Shown piece after piece: positions 36,854 through 46,815 of a stretch of 64,000 nt of DNA. Both the position numbers and the translations under genes were made by a program. The notes beneath the pieces were generated by a model. The model worked only from the letters and a program-made list of their open reading frames with translations, was not told the DNA's origin and searched no databases. The stretch's first letter is position 1; the number at the start of each line of letters is the position of its first letter. Source of the stretch: Sphingomonas arenae (lineage in GTDB: Bacteria > Pseudomonadota > Alphaproteobacteria > Sphingomonadales > Sphingomonadaceae); assembly GCF_016924655.1 (NCBI RefSeq), contig NZ_JAFFJU010000003.1, forward strand, positions 186,001 to 250,000, given 5' to 3'.

Positions 36854-37950
36854 GCCGCCAGCCGACGCTGGGCATCCTGCCGGATGTTCGCCCAGAACAG
36901 GGCGTAGTCATAGACGTGGTAGTTGTTCCCAGGCAGGACGTAGGGGCCGAGCGGAGGCACTTCGCCGTCGATGATCAGGAACCCGCCTTCGCAACCTGCG
37001 CCGACCTGCCCAGGTGCGAGAGTCGCCGAGGTGAAGGAGGCGTCGGGAACCAGCGTCCCGAGATTGGCGGCTGGGGGAGCGCTGCCGCCCCGTGTCCCGG
37101 TCAGCGGATTGACGCAGAGCATGTCCTCGCGCCGCCTTGGCTGACCATTGAAGCCCTCCGAGCCGTCGTACACGTCCGTGACCAGATCGGTGTTCGCAGG
37201 ACTGCCGAAGCTTTGCCAGGACAGGACGCAACCCGCCTGCTCCGCCGTGCGGCATGGCGGAAGTCCCATGGCCGGCAGGTCGGCTGCTGCAGAGACGGGC
37301 CAGCCTACCACGTAGGCCGCCACGACGCGCGTCGCGACCGGCTGGCCCGCGACTTTCTCTTTCAGCAAGCGTGTCAGGTGAAGCGCGCCCTGACTGTGGC
37401 CGGCGAGGATGATCGGCCGATTGGGCTCGACCTCCTGCAAGAAGCGCTCGAACGCGCGGGCGACGTCACGGTAAGCAAGGTCGAGCGCCGAGCGCGCATC
37501 CCTGCTGTCGAGGAGGAAGGCGCCGAACGCCGCCTGCCGGTAACGCGGAGCCCAGACCTGGCCGGCAGAGGAAAAGGCGCTCGCCTGACTGCGGACGAAC
37601 AGCTCCGCTCGGTTCCGGCTTTGCGGATCGTCCATGGGCCCGTTCCACCGGTCCCGCTCAAGATAAGTGGTCGGATGGATGTAGAAGATAGCAGCCGTGC
37701 CTCCGGCCAACGCGGTTCCTGCGCCCTCGGGCAACCAGCTTGACGGATCGCCATCGAGGCCAGGCTTCGCGATCCAGTTCGCCTGCTGGGCATAGTCCGG
37801 ACCGCTCTGCGGAGGCGGAGCCTGGAACTGTCCCTGCGGAGTCATCTGCTTCTTCAGGACCTCGCCGCCGAACTGGTAGACGGCGAAGGCGCCCACGACG
37901 ACCAGGATCGTCAGGGCGAAGATGACCATCAGGAAGCGGCGGATCCACAT
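36841..37950 (-). CDS. DUF3089 family alpha/beta-hydrolase, membrane-anchored
   Basis: A 369-residue protein from the ATG at 37950 ([19 protein letters not shown]), which places a single N-terminal membrane anchor. The DUF3089 domain is an alpha/beta-hydrolase fold with the nucleophile elbow [47 protein letters not shown] and a C-terminal [18 protein letters not shown] hold the usual acid and His regions. It is probably an esterase or lipase of unknown substrate acting at the periplasmic face. It is divergent from gatC and heads a coupled set with ruvX and pyrB. Confidence 0.9.
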   Translation of the reverse strand: MWIRRFLMVIFALTILVVVGAFAVYQFGGEVLKKQMTPQGQFQAPPPQSGPDYAQQANWIAKPGLDGDPSSWLPEGAGTALAGGTAAIFYIHPTTYLERDRWNGPMDDPQSRNRAELFVRSQASAFSSAGQVWAPRYRQAAFGAFLLDSRDARSALDLAYRDVARAFERFLQEVEPNRPIILAGHSQGALHLTRLLKEKVAGQPVATRVVAAYVVGWPVSAAADLPAMGLPPCRTAEQAGCVLSWQSFGSPANTDLVTDVYDGSEGFNGQPRRREDMLCVNPLTGTRGGSAPPAANLGTLVPDASFTSATLAPGQVGAGCEGGFLIIDGEVPPLGPYVLPGNNYHVYDYALFWANIRQDAQRRLAAWRR

Positions 37951-37980
37951 GGAGCGGGCAGGTAGGGACAGACCGGGCCG

Positions 37981-38007
37981 CCCGCAAGCGACGGCACTTC
38001 TTGCGGG
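37981..38007 (+). promoter_or_regulatory. Hairpin in the gatCAB leader / DUF3089 promoter region
   Basis: An 8-bp perfect stem CCCGCAAG / CTTGCGGG with an 11-nt loop lies 30 bp upstream of gatC. A second hairpin using GGGGC and GCCCC could form right after it. It may be a leader structure for gatCAB; the function is unknown. Confidence 0.35.
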
Positions 38008-38036
38008 GGGCAAGCGCCCCTGCTAGCCGCGCCGCC

Positions 38037-38324
38037 ATGTCGGTGGATACTCGAACGGTCAGGCACATCGCCCGTCTCGCGCGGCTCAAGATGAGCGACG
38101 CGGAGGTGGAGGCGATGGTGCCGGAGCTCAACAATATTCTCGGGTGGGTAGAGCAGCTCGGGGAGGTCGACACGGATGGGGTCGAGCCTCTCACCGCGGT
38201 GATCGACCAGAAACTCCGGCTGCGGGACGATATTGTGACCGACGGAGGCATCCGGGATGCCGTGCTGGTGAACGCGCCCGACGCGCAGCATGGGTTCTTT
38301 GCCGTTCCCAAGGTGATTGAATAG
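38037..38324 (+). CDS. gatC: Asp-tRNA(Asn)/Glu-tRNA(Gln) amidotransferase subunit GatC
   Basis: A 95-residue subunit that stabilises GatA and GatB in the complex that converts Glu-tRNA(Gln), and in many bacteria Asp-tRNA(Asn), to the amidated forms. The family start [17 protein letters not shown] and [20 protein letters not shown] are clear. The ATG at 38037 is chosen over an upstream in-frame start for lack of homology upstream. The TAG overlaps the gatA GTG by 1 bp. Confidence 0.96.
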   Translation: MSVDTRTVRHIARLARLKMSDAEVEAMVPELNNILGWVEQLGEVDTDGVEPLTAVIDQKLRLRDDIVTDGGIRDAVLVNAPDAQHGFFAVPKVIE

Positions 38325-39799
38325 TGTCGGATCTCACAGCCAAGACGATTGCGGAGTTGCGCGACGGCTTCCGTGCGGGAGATTTTTCCGCCCGCGAGAT
38401 TGCGTCTGCGTTCAACGATGCCGTGGCGGGCGCTCGCGCGCTCAACGCCTACACGGTCGAGACACCCGAGGATGCGCTGGCCTCCGCCGATGCCGCCGAT
38501 CAGGCGCGGCAAGCGGGCGAGCTGAAGCCCCTGTCCGGCGTTCCGGTCGGCATCAAGGATCTCTTCGCCACCGTTGGCGTGGACACCACCTCTGGGAGCA
38601 ACATCCTCAAGGGCTTCAAGCCACCGTACGAGAGCACCGTCAGTGCCAACCTGCGCAGCGCCGGCGCCGGAATGCTCGGCAAGCTCAACATGGACGAGTT
38701 CGCCATGGGCTCGTCGAACGAAACCAGCGCCTACGGGCCCGTCATCTCCCCGTGGAAGCGCAACGACGGCGGCAATGCGGCCCTCACCCCCGGCGGAAGC
38801 TCGGGCGGATCGGCGGCGGCTGTAGCGGCGGGCATTGCCCCGGGCGTTACCGGCACGGATACGGGCGGCTCAATCCGCCAGCCGGCGGCCTTCACCGGCA
38901 TTTCAGGGATCAAGCCCACCTACGGGCGCTGCTCGCGCTGGGGGATCGTGGCGTTCGCAAGCTCGCTCGACCAGGCGGGGCCGATGGCGCGCAGCGTCCG
39001 CGACTGCGCGATCATGCTGGAGGCGATGGCGGGGTTCGACCCGAAGGACTCGACCTCGCTGGACCTGCCAGTGCCGCAGTGGGAAGCGGGATTGTCGAGC
39101 GATCTCAGGGGCAAGCGTGTCGGTGTTCCCAGGGAATATCGGATCGACGGGGTTCCGCACGAGATCAACGCCCTGTGGGATCGCGGGATCGAATGGCTCC
39201 GTGACGCGGGCGCGGAACCGGTCGAGATTTCCCTGCCGCACACCAAGTATGCGCTGCCGACCTACTATATCATCGCGCCTGCGGAGGCCTCGTCCAACCT
39301 CGCTCGGTACGACGGCGTGCGCTACGGCTTGCGAGAGCAGGGCGAGGGCGGGCTTGAGGGCATGTATGCCGCTACCCGCGCCGCGGGCTTCGGGGCGGAG
39401 GTCAAGCGGCGGATCATGATCGGCACCTATGTGCTGAGCGCCGGCTTCTACGACGCTTACTTCAACAAGGCGCAGCGCGTACGGGCCCTGATCAAGCAGG
39501 ATTTCCGCAACGCCTTCGAGCAGTGCGACGTCATCCTGACGCCGACAGCGCCGAGCGCGGCTTTCGGCCTGGGCGAGAAGAAGGACCCGCTGGCCATGTA
39601 CCTCAACGACGTGTTCGCGGTCCCGGCGAGCCTGGCCGGATTGCCGGCGATGAGCGTGCCGGGCGGGCTGGACAGCCAGGGCCTGCCGCTGGGGCTGCAC
39701 CTGATCGGGCGTGAGCTGGACGAGCAGGGCGTGCTGAACGCCGGGCTGGCGATCGAGGAACGGGCGGGGTTCACTGCGCGGCCGGGGAAGTGGTGGTGA
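38324..39799 (+). CDS. gatA: Amidotransferase subunit GatA (amidase signature)
   Basis: The 491-residue glutaminase/amidase subunit of GatCAB. The amidase signature Ser-cisSer-Lys triad is visible: Lys in VGIKDLFAT, and the two serines in [16 protein letters not shown] and [16 protein letters not shown] at 38324 is the start. The C-terminal [19 protein letters not shown] and [16 protein letters not shown] are typical. It is followed by a palindromic repeat before gatB, an unusual gap inside an otherwise tight operon. Confidence 0.97.
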   Translation: MSDLTAKTIAELRDGFRAGDFSAREIASAFNDAVAGARALNAYTVETPEDALASADAADQARQAGELKPLSGVPVGIKDLFATVGVDTTSGSNILKGFKPPYESTVSANLRSAGAGMLGKLNMDEFAMGSSNETSAYGPVISPWKRNDGGNAALTPGGSSGGSAAAVAAGIAPGVTGTDTGGSIRQPAAFTGISGIKPTYGRCSRWGIVAFASSLDQAGPMARSVRDCAIMLEAMAGFDPKDSTSLDLPVPQWEAGLSSDLRGKRVGVPREYRIDGVPHEINALWDRGIEWLRDAGAEPVEISLPHTKYALPTYYIIAPAEASSNLARYDGVRYGLREQGEGGLEGMYAATRAAGFGAEVKRRIMIGTYVLSAGFYDAYFNKAQRVRALIKQDFRNAFEQCDVILTPTAPSAAFGLGEKKDPLAMYLNDVFAVPASLAGLPAMSVPGGLDSQGLPLGLHLIGRELDEQGVLNAGLAIEERAGFTARPGKWW

Positions 39800-39813
39800 G
39801 CGGCGACCCAACT

Positions 39814-39890
39814 CCGCTTGCCCTCAGCTTGTCGAAGGGCTGGTGTTCTCAAGAGAAGAGGCGGGGCTTCGACGAGCTCAGCCTGAGCGG
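39814..39890. repeat. Imperfect palindromic repeat between gatA and gatB
   Basis: Arms at 39814-39837 and 39867-39890 pair at about 18 of 24 positions, and both contain the dispersed core (CAGCTTGTCGAAGGG and CTTCGACGAGCTCAG). This is a weaker relative of the 5868-5929 palindrome. The right arm ends 8 bp before the gatB ATG, so a folded arm could affect gatB initiation, and no clear Shine-Dalgarno lies between them. Confidence 0.7.
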
Positions 39891-39898
39891 ATTGTAAG

Positions 39899-41374
39899 AT
39901 GGCTGACGCAAACGCACCCTACCGGATCAAGGGCGAGACGGGCGAATGGGAGGTCGTGATCGGCCTCGAGGTCCATGCGCAGGTGGTCTCGGACGCCAAG
40001 CTGTTCTCTGGCGCGTCGACCAAGTTCGGCGCGGAGCCGAACACGCAGGTGAGCCTGGTCGATGCAGCCATGCCCGGCATGCTGCCGGTGCCGAACCGGG
40101 AGTGCATCCGCCAGGCGGTGCGCACGGGGATGGCCCTCGAAGCTCAGATCAACCGATGGTCGCGCTTCGACCGGAAGAACTACTTCTATGCGGACCTGCC
40201 GCAGGGATATCAGATCAGCCAGCTCTACCACCCGCTGGTGGGCGAGGGGACGATCCACGTCCTGCTCGACGAGAAGGACGAGGATTCCGCAAAGGCGATC
40301 GGCATCGAGCGCATTCACGTGGAGCAGGATGCGGGCAAGCTGATGCACGACCAGCACCCGACGATGAGCTACGTCGACCTCAATCGCTGCGGCGTGGCGC
40401 TGATGGAAATCGTGTCCAAGCCGGACATGCGTTCTCCCGCGGAAGCAGGCGCTTACCTGCGTAAGCTCAGGTCGATCCTGCGCTATGTCGGCTCCTGCGA
40501 TGGCAACATGGAGGAAGGCTCCATGCGCGCGGACGTCAACGTGTCGGTGCGGCGGCCGGGCGAGCAGTTCGGCACTCGGACGGAGACCAAGAACGTCAAT
40601 TCCGTGCGGTTCGTGCAGGCGGTCATCGAGCATGAGGCCCGCCGGCAGATCGAGGTGCTGGAAGAGGGCGGTCAGATCGTCCAGGAAACCCGTCTGTGGG
40701 ATCCCGACAAGGGCGAGACACGGACGCTGCGATCCAAGGAGGATGCGCACGATTATCGCTACTTCCCCGACCCGGACCTGCTCCCGCTGGAACTGGACGA
40801 GGCGTTCCTCGACGAATGCCGCTCCTCGCTACCCGAGCTGCCGGATGCGAAGCGCCAGCGCTTCGAGCGCCTCGGCATCACGCCTTACAATGCGTCGGTG
40901 CTGACGGCCGAAGTGGAGACGGCGCGCTGGTTCGACCAGCTGCTCGAGGCGGGCGCGGAGCCCAAGCAGGCGGCCAACTGGGTGGTGGCGGAGCTGTTCG
41001 GAGCTCTCAACCGGCGCGGCGAAACGATTGACAATGCGCCCGTTTCTCCCAGCCAGGCTGCGGAACTGCTCGGCCTGGTGGCAGATGGCACGATCTCCGG
41101 CACCATCGCGAAGCAAGTGTTCGAGGTCATGCTTTCCGAAGGGGGTTCGGCAGCCGGGATCGTCGAAGCGCGCGGCCTGAAGCAGACCAGCGACATCGGA
41201 GCGATCGACACCGAAATCGACCGCATCCTCGCTGCCAACATCGACAAGGTGGAGCAATACAAGGCCGGTAAGCAGCAGCTGTTCGGCTTTTTCGTTGGTC
41301 AGACCATGAAGGCCATGCAGGGCAAGGCAAATCCACAGGTGGTGAACGAGCGGCTCAAAGCAAAGCTCGGCTGA
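39899..41374 (+). CDS. gatB: Amidotransferase subunit GatB
   Basis: The 491-residue tRNA-binding and kinase subunit of GatCAB. The family block [12 protein letters not shown] near the start, [44 protein letters not shown] and [15 protein letters not shown] are intact. The C-terminal YqeY-like tail domain ([13 protein letters not shown] ending) is complete. It is third in the gatCAB operon. Confidence 0.98.
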   Translation: MADANAPYRIKGETGEWEVVIGLEVHAQVVSDAKLFSGASTKFGAEPNTQVSLVDAAMPGMLPVPNRECIRQAVRTGMALEAQINRWSRFDRKNYFYADLPQGYQISQLYHPLVGEGTIHVLLDEKDEDSAKAIGIERIHVEQDAGKLMHDQHPTMSYVDLNRCGVALMEIVSKPDMRSPAEAGAYLRKLRSILRYVGSCDGNMEEGSMRADVNVSVRRPGEQFGTRTETKNVNSVRFVQAVIEHEARRQIEVLEEGGQIVQETRLWDPDKGETRTLRSKEDAHDYRYFPDPDLLPLELDEAFLDECRSSLPELPDAKRQRFERLGITPYNASVLTAEVETARWFDQLLEAGAEPKQAANWVVAELFGALNRRGETIDNAPVSPSQAAELLGLVADGTISGTIAKQVFEVMLSEGGSAAGIVEARGLKQTSDIGAIDTEIDRILAANIDKVEQYKAGKQQLFGFFVGQTMKAMQGKANPQVVNERLKAKLG

Positions 41375-41447
41375 GGACTTGTAAACTAACCTTCGTTCAG
41401 GAACTCTCGGTCCGCCGAATCGCATTCGGTTGTTCAGGGGGGACTTA

Positions 41448-42038
41448 GTGCAAAGACGATGGGTCGCGGCACCACTTGCCGCATGCGCCGTTCTGGCGCC
41501 TTCGCCGGCGGCTGCGCAGGATGGAGCGACTTCGGGGTACGAAATCCCCGATCGAGCAAGCGTATCCATGCCGAAGCTCGACTTCACGCCGTCGGGTGAA
41601 GCAGAAAGCGGCTATGCGAAGTATTTCTACTTCCATCGTGCGGATACGAGCTTCGAGGATGCTTACCTCGACATCCGCGAGTGCGATGCGCTGGCGAGCG
41701 GAAGCAGCATCTACATGGGCGCGGACAGCGCCACGATGGCTGCGGCGATGACCAACTATGGCGCGCTGGCGGGGGGTATTGGCGGTGCAATTGGCAGCGC
41801 GGTCGCGGACGCCATCTTCGGCTCGGCGGCCCGGCGGGAGCAGCGCCGGACAAACCTTCGCAACTGCATGGGTTTCAAGGGCTATCAGCGTTACGGCCTG
41901 CCACGCGAGCTCTGGACGGCGTTCAACTTCGAAGAAGGGCTAGGACGGAAGGGAGAGGCGGTGCGCCTGAAGGCACTGGCGATGCAGGCGCTGGTCGCGT
42001 CCGGCGCGGCGCCCACCACGAAGGCGCTCGGGCTGTGA
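41448..42038 (+). CDS. Exported protein of unknown function with glycine-zipper-like segment
   Basis: A 196-residue protein from the GTG at 41448, preceded by AGGGGGGA with normal spacing. The signal peptide runs to APSPAAAQ. The mature N-terminal half has aromatic YAKYFYFHR and a Cys in RECDALAS. A central glycine-rich hydrophobic stretch (YGALAGGIGGAIGSAVADA) looks like a glycine zipper that may insert in a membrane. The C-terminal part has NLRNCMGFKGYQRYGLPREL. Two cysteines could pair. No named family is recognised. Its TGA overlaps the GTG of the next exported gene. Confidence 0.85.
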   Translation: MQRRWVAAPLAACAVLAPSPAAAQDGATSGYEIPDRASVSMPKLDFTPSGEAESGYAKYFYFHRADTSFEDAYLDIRECDALASGSSIYMGADSATMAAAMTNYGALAGGIGGAIGSAVADAIFGSAARREQRRTNLRNCMGFKGYQRYGLPRELWTAFNFEEGLGRKGEAVRLKALAMQALVASGAAPTTKALGL

Positions 42039-42943
42039 GCGCCCTTCGAACATTGGCGTTGGCCGCCTGCCTCCTGGCTATTCCGGTCTCGGCCGCGGCC
42101 ACTCCGCTTGAGGAGAAGGGCGTCACGTCGGGCAAGGTCAAGCTTGATCCCGCAATGGGTTATGTCTTGGTGAGCGGCAGCGAACGCCAGTTCGGCACCT
42201 TCATCCGGGTGCCGGACGACGAGGACCGTCAGCGCTACGAAGCCGACCGCCTCAAGGCCTTCGAAAAGGCGCAAAAGCGATATCGCGCGGAGCTTGCAAC
42301 GTGGCGGTCGCTCGTCAAGGCCGCGCAGGAGGCAAGGACCCCGCCGCCGGAGCAACCCGAGGAACCCAGGATCGAAACCTTCGCCATCGATCCTATCGAG
42401 TTGCGGCAGGTCGAATCGTTCGGGCCACTGTTCGCCTATTCCAAGGGCAGCACGATCAGCTACCTCAGCGCCGTAAAGCCCGGCTGGTGGGTCTGGTACG
42501 GACCGATCATGGTTGGTCCGAACGGCGGCGCGGGCAATTGCTACTGCATGGGCACGGTCAAGTTCGAGGTGAAGCCAGGCGTGGTGACCGACCTCGGCAC
42601 ATCGCTCGCGGACCTGCCACGCTGGCAGGAGGACAAGGACGTCGCCCGTCTCGAGCTCGACCGGAAGAACGCGGAGCGCGTTGCTGCCGGCAAGCCGCCG
42701 CTGAAAACCCTCGGCGGCGGAACTCCCAGCTACGGCGCACCGGCGAGCCTGTCTTCATGGCCCGTCGTGAAGGCCGAGCTGCATGCGAGCCCCAAGATGA
42801 ACAACTATTATGGCGTGATCATCTCGCGAGTAGCGCCGATCCCTGGAGTTCTGGGGTACCATCGGGATGTGATCGTCGACGAGCGGACGGGGAAGGAGGT
42901 CGACAGCCCAACTCTCGTCAGCCTGGCTAAGATCAAGAAGTGA
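42035..42943 (+). CDS. Exported protein of unknown function (302 residues)
   Basis: Starts at a GTG overlapping the previous stop (GTGA). A signal peptide (LRTLALAACLLAIPVSAAA) precedes a mature region with VRLDP-like beta segments (GYVLVSGSERQFGTFIRVP), then a charged coiled stretch (RLKAFEKAQKRYRAELATW). Later comes a Trp/Tyr/Cys-rich core (GWWVWYGPIM, GNCYCMGTVKFEV). The C-terminus has YYGVIISRVAPIPG. It resembles no family I can name. The overlap with the preceding exported gene suggests they act together. Confidence 0.85.
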   Translation: MSALRTLALAACLLAIPVSAAATPLEEKGVTSGKVKLDPAMGYVLVSGSERQFGTFIRVPDDEDRQRYEADRLKAFEKAQKRYRAELATWRSLVKAAQEARTPPPEQPEEPRIETFAIDPIELRQVESFGPLFAYSKGSTISYLSAVKPGWWVWYGPIMVGPNGGAGNCYCMGTVKFEVKPGVVTDLGTSLADLPRWQEDKDVARLELDRKNAERVAAGKPPLKTLGGGTPSYGAPASLSSWPVVKAELHASPKMNNYYGVIISRVAPIPGVLGYHRDVIVDERTGKEVDSPTLVSLAKIKK

Positions 42944-42953
42944 GGGAGCAGGA

Positions 42954-42996
42954 CTCTTCGATCTGCGGCGGTGGTAACGCCCTGCAGGTCGAAGAG
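42954..42996 (+). terminator. Long hairpin after the exported gene pair
   Basis: Thirteen-nucleotide arms CTCTTCGATCTGC (42954-42966) and GCAGGTCGAAGAG (42984-42996) pair with a single G-U. The 17-nt loop can form a smaller inner GGCG/CGCC stem. It lies 10 bp after the stop at 42943 and is probably the terminator; no T-run follows. Confidence 0.6.
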
Positions 42997-43040
42997 CGCT
43001 AGTCTTGGCGGCGTAACATGGCGGCTGCTATGCGGCTGCC

Positions 43041-44666
43041 ATGCGTTCATCTTTGCTCGCCGCCGCTGCGGCCCTCGCGTTTCCCTCGGCCACCGCTCAG
43101 GCGCAACCGGCGCCCCCGCCCAAGCTGGTCGTCGCGATCAGCATCGACCAGTTCTCCGCGGACCTGTTCGATGCTTATCGTCCGTTCTTCACGGCGGGCC
43201 TCAAGCGCCTCGCCAGCGGCACGGCATATCCGAACGGCTATCAGAGCCATGCGGCCACGGAGACCTGCCCCGGCCATTCAACGATCCTGACAGGCCATCA
43301 TCCGTCCGCCACCGGGATCGTTGCCAACGCCTGGATCGACCAGGGCGCTGCTCGCACCGACAAGAATGTCTACTGCTCCGAAGACGAGCGCGTGCCTGGA
43401 TCCACCTTCGCCAATTACACGGTGAGCCCGGAGCATCTGCGCACGGGTACCCTGGGCGATCGATTGAAGGCGGTCAGCCCCGGCAGCCGGAACGTGGCGG
43501 TTGCGGGCAAGGACCGGGCAGCGGTGATGATGGGTGGCCGCGCGGTGGACCAGCGCTGGTACTGGGATGGCAAGACCTTCTCGACCGATCTCAAGACTGC
43601 GCCCGTGCCGCAATCCGTCACGCTGCTGAAGGCGGCGGTCGAGGTGCAACTGGCGCAACCCCGGGGGCCGCTCGAGCCGAACGCACTCTGTCAGGCCAAG
43701 GGACGAGCCTATCCGGTCAGCCCTACGCTGACGGTCGGCGCCAATCGCCTGGAGCGTGCCGCCGGTGACACGCGGACCTTCCGGGCTTCACCGGAACTGG
43801 ACGGAGCCACGCTCGCCCTGGCCGCGGGGCTCCAGCAGGAGTTGGGTCTGGGACGCGGTCAGACAACCGACGTTCTGTCGATCGGCTTGTCCTCGACCGA
43901 TTACGTCGGCCACTCCTACGGCAGCGGCGGGATGGAGATGTGCCTCCAACTGCTCGCCCTGGACCGCGAGCTGGGCGACTTCCTGGCGCGCCTGGACGGC
44001 ACCGGAGTGGACTATGCCGTGGTCGTGACCGCCGACCACGGCGGTATGGACATTCCCGAGCGCCTGAGGGAGCAGGGGATTGCCCAGGCGCAGCGCGCGG
44101 ATCCTGGCCTGGCGGCTGCGGAGGTCGGCAAGATCCTCGCTCCGCAAGTCGGTCGTACGACCCCGGTCCTGCTAGGCGAGGGGATCAGCGGTGACGTCTG
44201 GCTGGACCGAAGCCTGCCGGATGCCGACAAGCGGCGCGTCCTCGAAGCGGCCGTTCAACGCTATCGCGCCCACCCGCAGGTAGAGGCCGTGTTCACCGCC
44301 GACGAGCTGCGCCGGACACCATTGCCAAGCGGAGCGCCGAAGCAATGGACCTTGATCCAGCGGGCTCGGGCCTCCTTCGATCCGGCAAGGTCGGGTGACT
44401 TCCTGGTGGTGCTGAAGGAATACATCAGCCCGATTGCGCGGCCGTCGACCGGTTACACGGCAACGCACGGATCGCCGTGGGACTATGATCGACGGGTGCC
44501 GATCCTGTTCTGGCGGAAGGGTGCCGGACCAGCGGAGCGCTCTGAAGCCGTCGACACGGCGGACATCATGCCCACGCTGGCAGCGATGATCGGCCTCAAG
44601 GTCGCGCCCGGCTCAGTTGACGGGCGCTGCCTGGAGGGCGCTGCCGGAGTGTTCTGCTCCCGTTAA
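43041..44666 (+). CDS. Periplasmic alkaline phosphatase of the PafA/SPAP type
   Basis: A 541-residue alkaline phosphatase superfamily enzyme with a Thr nucleophile, like PafA and the Sphingomonas phosphatase SPAP. A signal peptide (LLAAAAALAFPSATAQAQ) starts the protein. Metal and catalytic residues are Asp36 (AISIDQFSA), Thr75 in AATETCPGHSTIL, DYVGHSYGSGG, VVVTADHGGMDIPE and YTATHGSPWDYD. It hydrolyses phosphate monoesters in the periplasm and, being Thr-type, should be less phosphate-inhibited than PhoA. I find no Pho box that I can assert. It is a single transcription unit flanked by a hairpin upstream. Confidence 0.94.
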   Translation: MRSSLLAAAAALAFPSATAQAQPAPPPKLVVAISIDQFSADLFDAYRPFFTAGLKRLASGTAYPNGYQSHAATETCPGHSTILTGHHPSATGIVANAWIDQGAARTDKNVYCSEDERVPGSTFANYTVSPEHLRTGTLGDRLKAVSPGSRNVAVAGKDRAAVMMGGRAVDQRWYWDGKTFSTDLKTAPVPQSVTLLKAAVEVQLAQPRGPLEPNALCQAKGRAYPVSPTLTVGANRLERAAGDTRTFRASPELDGATLALAAGLQQELGLGRGQTTDVLSIGLSSTDYVGHSYGSGGMEMCLQLLALDRELGDFLARLDGTGVDYAVVVTADHGGMDIPERLREQGIAQAQRADPGLAAAEVGKILAPQVGRTTPVLLGEGISGDVWLDRSLPDADKRRVLEAAVQRYRAHPQVEAVFTADELRRTPLPSGAPKQWTLIQRARASFDPARSGDFLVVLKEYISPIARPSTGYTATHGSPWDYDRRVPILFWRKGAGPAERSEAVDTADIMPTLAAMIGLKVAPGSVDGRCLEGAAGVFCSR

Positions 44667-44795
44667 AAGGCTTCGCGGTCAAGCGCTTGCGCGGTTTGTT
44701 CATCTGGCGGAAAGCTTTTCCCGGATAGCCCCTGACATGTTGCTGTCGTGAAGCAGGCACGCTTCGTCTCGGCGGCGACATAGGGGAGAGAGTGC

Positions 44796-45587
44796 ATGCG
44801 TCGCCCAGTCCTGCTTGCCGGCGCCGTTGTTGCGTCGCTCGGCCTTTCGGCCTGTGTTCAGACGCGGCAGGTGGCGGACCTGCAGTTCACTCCTCCGCAG
44901 GGCGACTATAAGCTGCTGGTGCTCCGACCTGACGTCAGCGTCGGCTCGGTAACAACCGGCGGGGTAGTCGAGCCGCGCGCTGACTGGACGGAGCAGGCGC
45001 GATCCAATCTGGTGAAGGCGTTGCGGGACCAGCAGGCTGCCCGTGGCGGCAAGACGCTGGTGCTGGAGAAGCGCGATGGCCTTCCGGGGGTGCCGGCGGA
45101 GCAGGTCGCCGAGATCGAGCGCCTGAACGCGGCGGTGAGCCAGTCAATCGCACTGCACAAGTACCTCGGCTATGATCTTCCGACCAAGCGCCGCCGGGAT
45201 CTCGAATGGACTCTCGGGCAAGAAGCGGTCCGCTTCGGCCAACGCACCGGCTACGACTACGCCATGTTCCTCTACGCCGAGGACAGCTTCGCCTCGGGCG
45301 GCCGGGTCGCCCTGCAGGTGCTCGGCATTGCCGGTTGTTTCGTCGGCTTCTGCGCGCCGAACGTCGGCGGAGGCGGGCAGTTGGCCTATGCCAGCCTGGT
45401 CGACCTGCGCACCGGCGAGGTCGTGTGGTTCAACGTGCTGCAAGCGGGCACCCAGATCGCGGGCATCAAGATGGGCGATATCCGCAGCCCCGAAGGCGCG
45501 GCCCAGATGGTGGAGCGCCTGCTCGGTCGCATGAAACCCGGGCGCGAGATCCGGCGGGTACAAGCGCAGAAGGCGCGCGCGCAATGA
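44796..45587 (+). CDS. Lipoprotein of unknown function, first of an M48 protease cluster
   Basis: A 263-residue lipoprotein with lipobox SLGLSACVQ after a short signal. The mature part is mixed alpha/beta with YKLLVLRPDVSVGSV and a charged helical region (VAEIERLNAAVSQSI). A glycine/cysteine stretch (LGIAGCFVGFCAPNVGGGG) could touch a membrane, and the segment YASLVDLRTGEVVWFNVL resembles the beta-hairpin of outer-membrane assembly lipoproteins. The family is not identified. Its TGA overlaps the ATG of the M48 protease gene (ATGA). Confidence 0.88.
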   Translation: MRRPVLLAGAVVASLGLSACVQTRQVADLQFTPPQGDYKLLVLRPDVSVGSVTTGGVVEPRADWTEQARSNLVKALRDQQAARGGKTLVLEKRDGLPGVPAEQVAEIERLNAAVSQSIALHKYLGYDLPTKRRRDLEWTLGQEAVRFGQRTGYDYAMFLYAEDSFASGGRVALQVLGIAGCFVGFCAPNVGGGGQLAYASLVDLRTGEVVWFNVLQAGTQIAGIKMGDIRSPEGAAQMVERLLGRMKPGREIRRVQAQKARAQ

Positions 45588-46804
45588 GCGGTATCGTCTC
45601 ACGGCGGTCTCTGCTGACTGGCGCAGGCGCAGCCACCGCGACGCTGGCTACCGGTATGGGGCAAGGCCGAATCCCGCCTTCAAGCCTCAATCCGCTGATC
45701 GGCCCGGGATATCGCCCAACGGACCGCGACGAGCTCGGCCTGTGGCAGCAGATGGAGCGGGTGGAGGAGGAGGTCTCCGGATCGAATCTTCTCCTCAAGG
45801 ACGAGGCGCTCAACCGCTATCTTCAGGGGCTCATCGCCAAGGTGGGCGGACCGGCAGCGAAGGACATGCGCATCTACCTGGCGCGCATTCCGGAATTCAA
45901 TGCGGTCATGTTCCCGACGGGCTTCACCGTTGTCTTCACCGGCCTCCTTCTGCGGATGCGCGACGAGGCGCAGCTCGCGGGCGTGATCGCGCATGAAAGC
46001 GCGCACTTCCTTCTGCGGCATCAGATCCGCCAGTATCGCGACATCCGCCGGAAGACGGATATCCTGTCGATCGGTGCCATGCTCGGCGGCGTGGCCGGCG
46101 GGGCGGCGGGCGTTTATACTGGTGATCTCACGCAGCTTGCGCAGCTGGGGACCATCCTCACGATCCTGCGCTACAATCGGCAGCTCGAAGCAGAGTCCGA
46201 CGCACTGGGTGTCAAGCTGATCGCGGAGGCCGGCTACGATCCGCGGTCCATGTCCGAGACCTGGGACCAGCTGATCGGCGAGATCGAGCTCTCGGCCAAG
46301 GTGCGGCGCAAGCGGCCGGATCGTGGCTACTCGATCTTCTCGACCCATCCGGCGCCGCGGGAGCGCATGACCGATCTGAGGCTCTCCGCCGCTGAACTGA
46401 CGGTCCCCGGCAGAAGCTACGACCGCGGGCGGGAGCGCTATCTGCGGGCGATCGGCCCCATCCGGCAGATGCTGCTGGACGATCAGGTCAAGCTCAACGA
46501 CCCTGGGGCGACGCAATATATTGTGGAGACGCTGGCCAAGGACGGCTGGAACGGACTGCTTCGCTTCGCGGAGGGCGAGATGCTTCGGCTTCGTAACCAG
46601 GAGAGCATGCAGCAGCGCGCCGCTCTGTCCTATGCGGCAGCCGTGGCCTTCCCCGACGCGCCCGCGGATGCATGGCGCTGGCATGGCATCTTCCTGATGA
46701 AGCAGGGTCGAAGCGCGGAAGGCAAGGCAGCGCTCCAGCAATATCTTCGGCTTGCTCCAACCGCTCCGGACGCACCGTTCGTGCGTCAGATGCTGACCGC
46801 CTGA
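45584..46804 (+). CDS. M48-family metalloprotease with Tat-type signal
   Basis: A 406-residue zinc protease of the M48 (BepA/LoiP-like) type. The N-terminus has a twin-arginine signal pattern (VSRRSLLTGAGAATATLA), so folded export is likely. The zinc motif is VIAHESAHF at His137/Glu138/His141, with the third ligand in EAESDALG (Glu204). A TPR-like C-terminus spans 330-400 (WRWHGIFLMKQGRSAEGKAA), as in BepA, which controls outer-membrane protein and LPS assembly. A lipoprotein gene overlaps its 5' end and another follows directly, so a shared envelope quality-control role is likely but inferred. Confidence 0.93.
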   Translation: MSGIVSRRSLLTGAGAATATLATGMGQGRIPPSSLNPLIGPGYRPTDRDELGLWQQMERVEEEVSGSNLLLKDEALNRYLQGLIAKVGGPAAKDMRIYLARIPEFNAVMFPTGFTVVFTGLLLRMRDEAQLAGVIAHESAHFLLRHQIRQYRDIRRKTDILSIGAMLGGVAGGAAGVYTGDLTQLAQLGTILTILRYNRQLEAESDALGVKLIAEAGYDPRSMSETWDQLIGEIELSAKVRRKRPDRGYSIFSTHPAPRERMTDLRLSAAELTVPGRSYDRGRERYLRAIGPIRQMLLDDQVKLNDPGATQYIVETLAKDGWNGLLRFAEGEMLRLRNQESMQQRAALSYAAAVAFPDAPADAWRWHGIFLMKQGRSAEGKAALQQYLRLAPTAPDAPFVRQMLTA

Positions 46805-46815
46805 GGATGGCCGCG

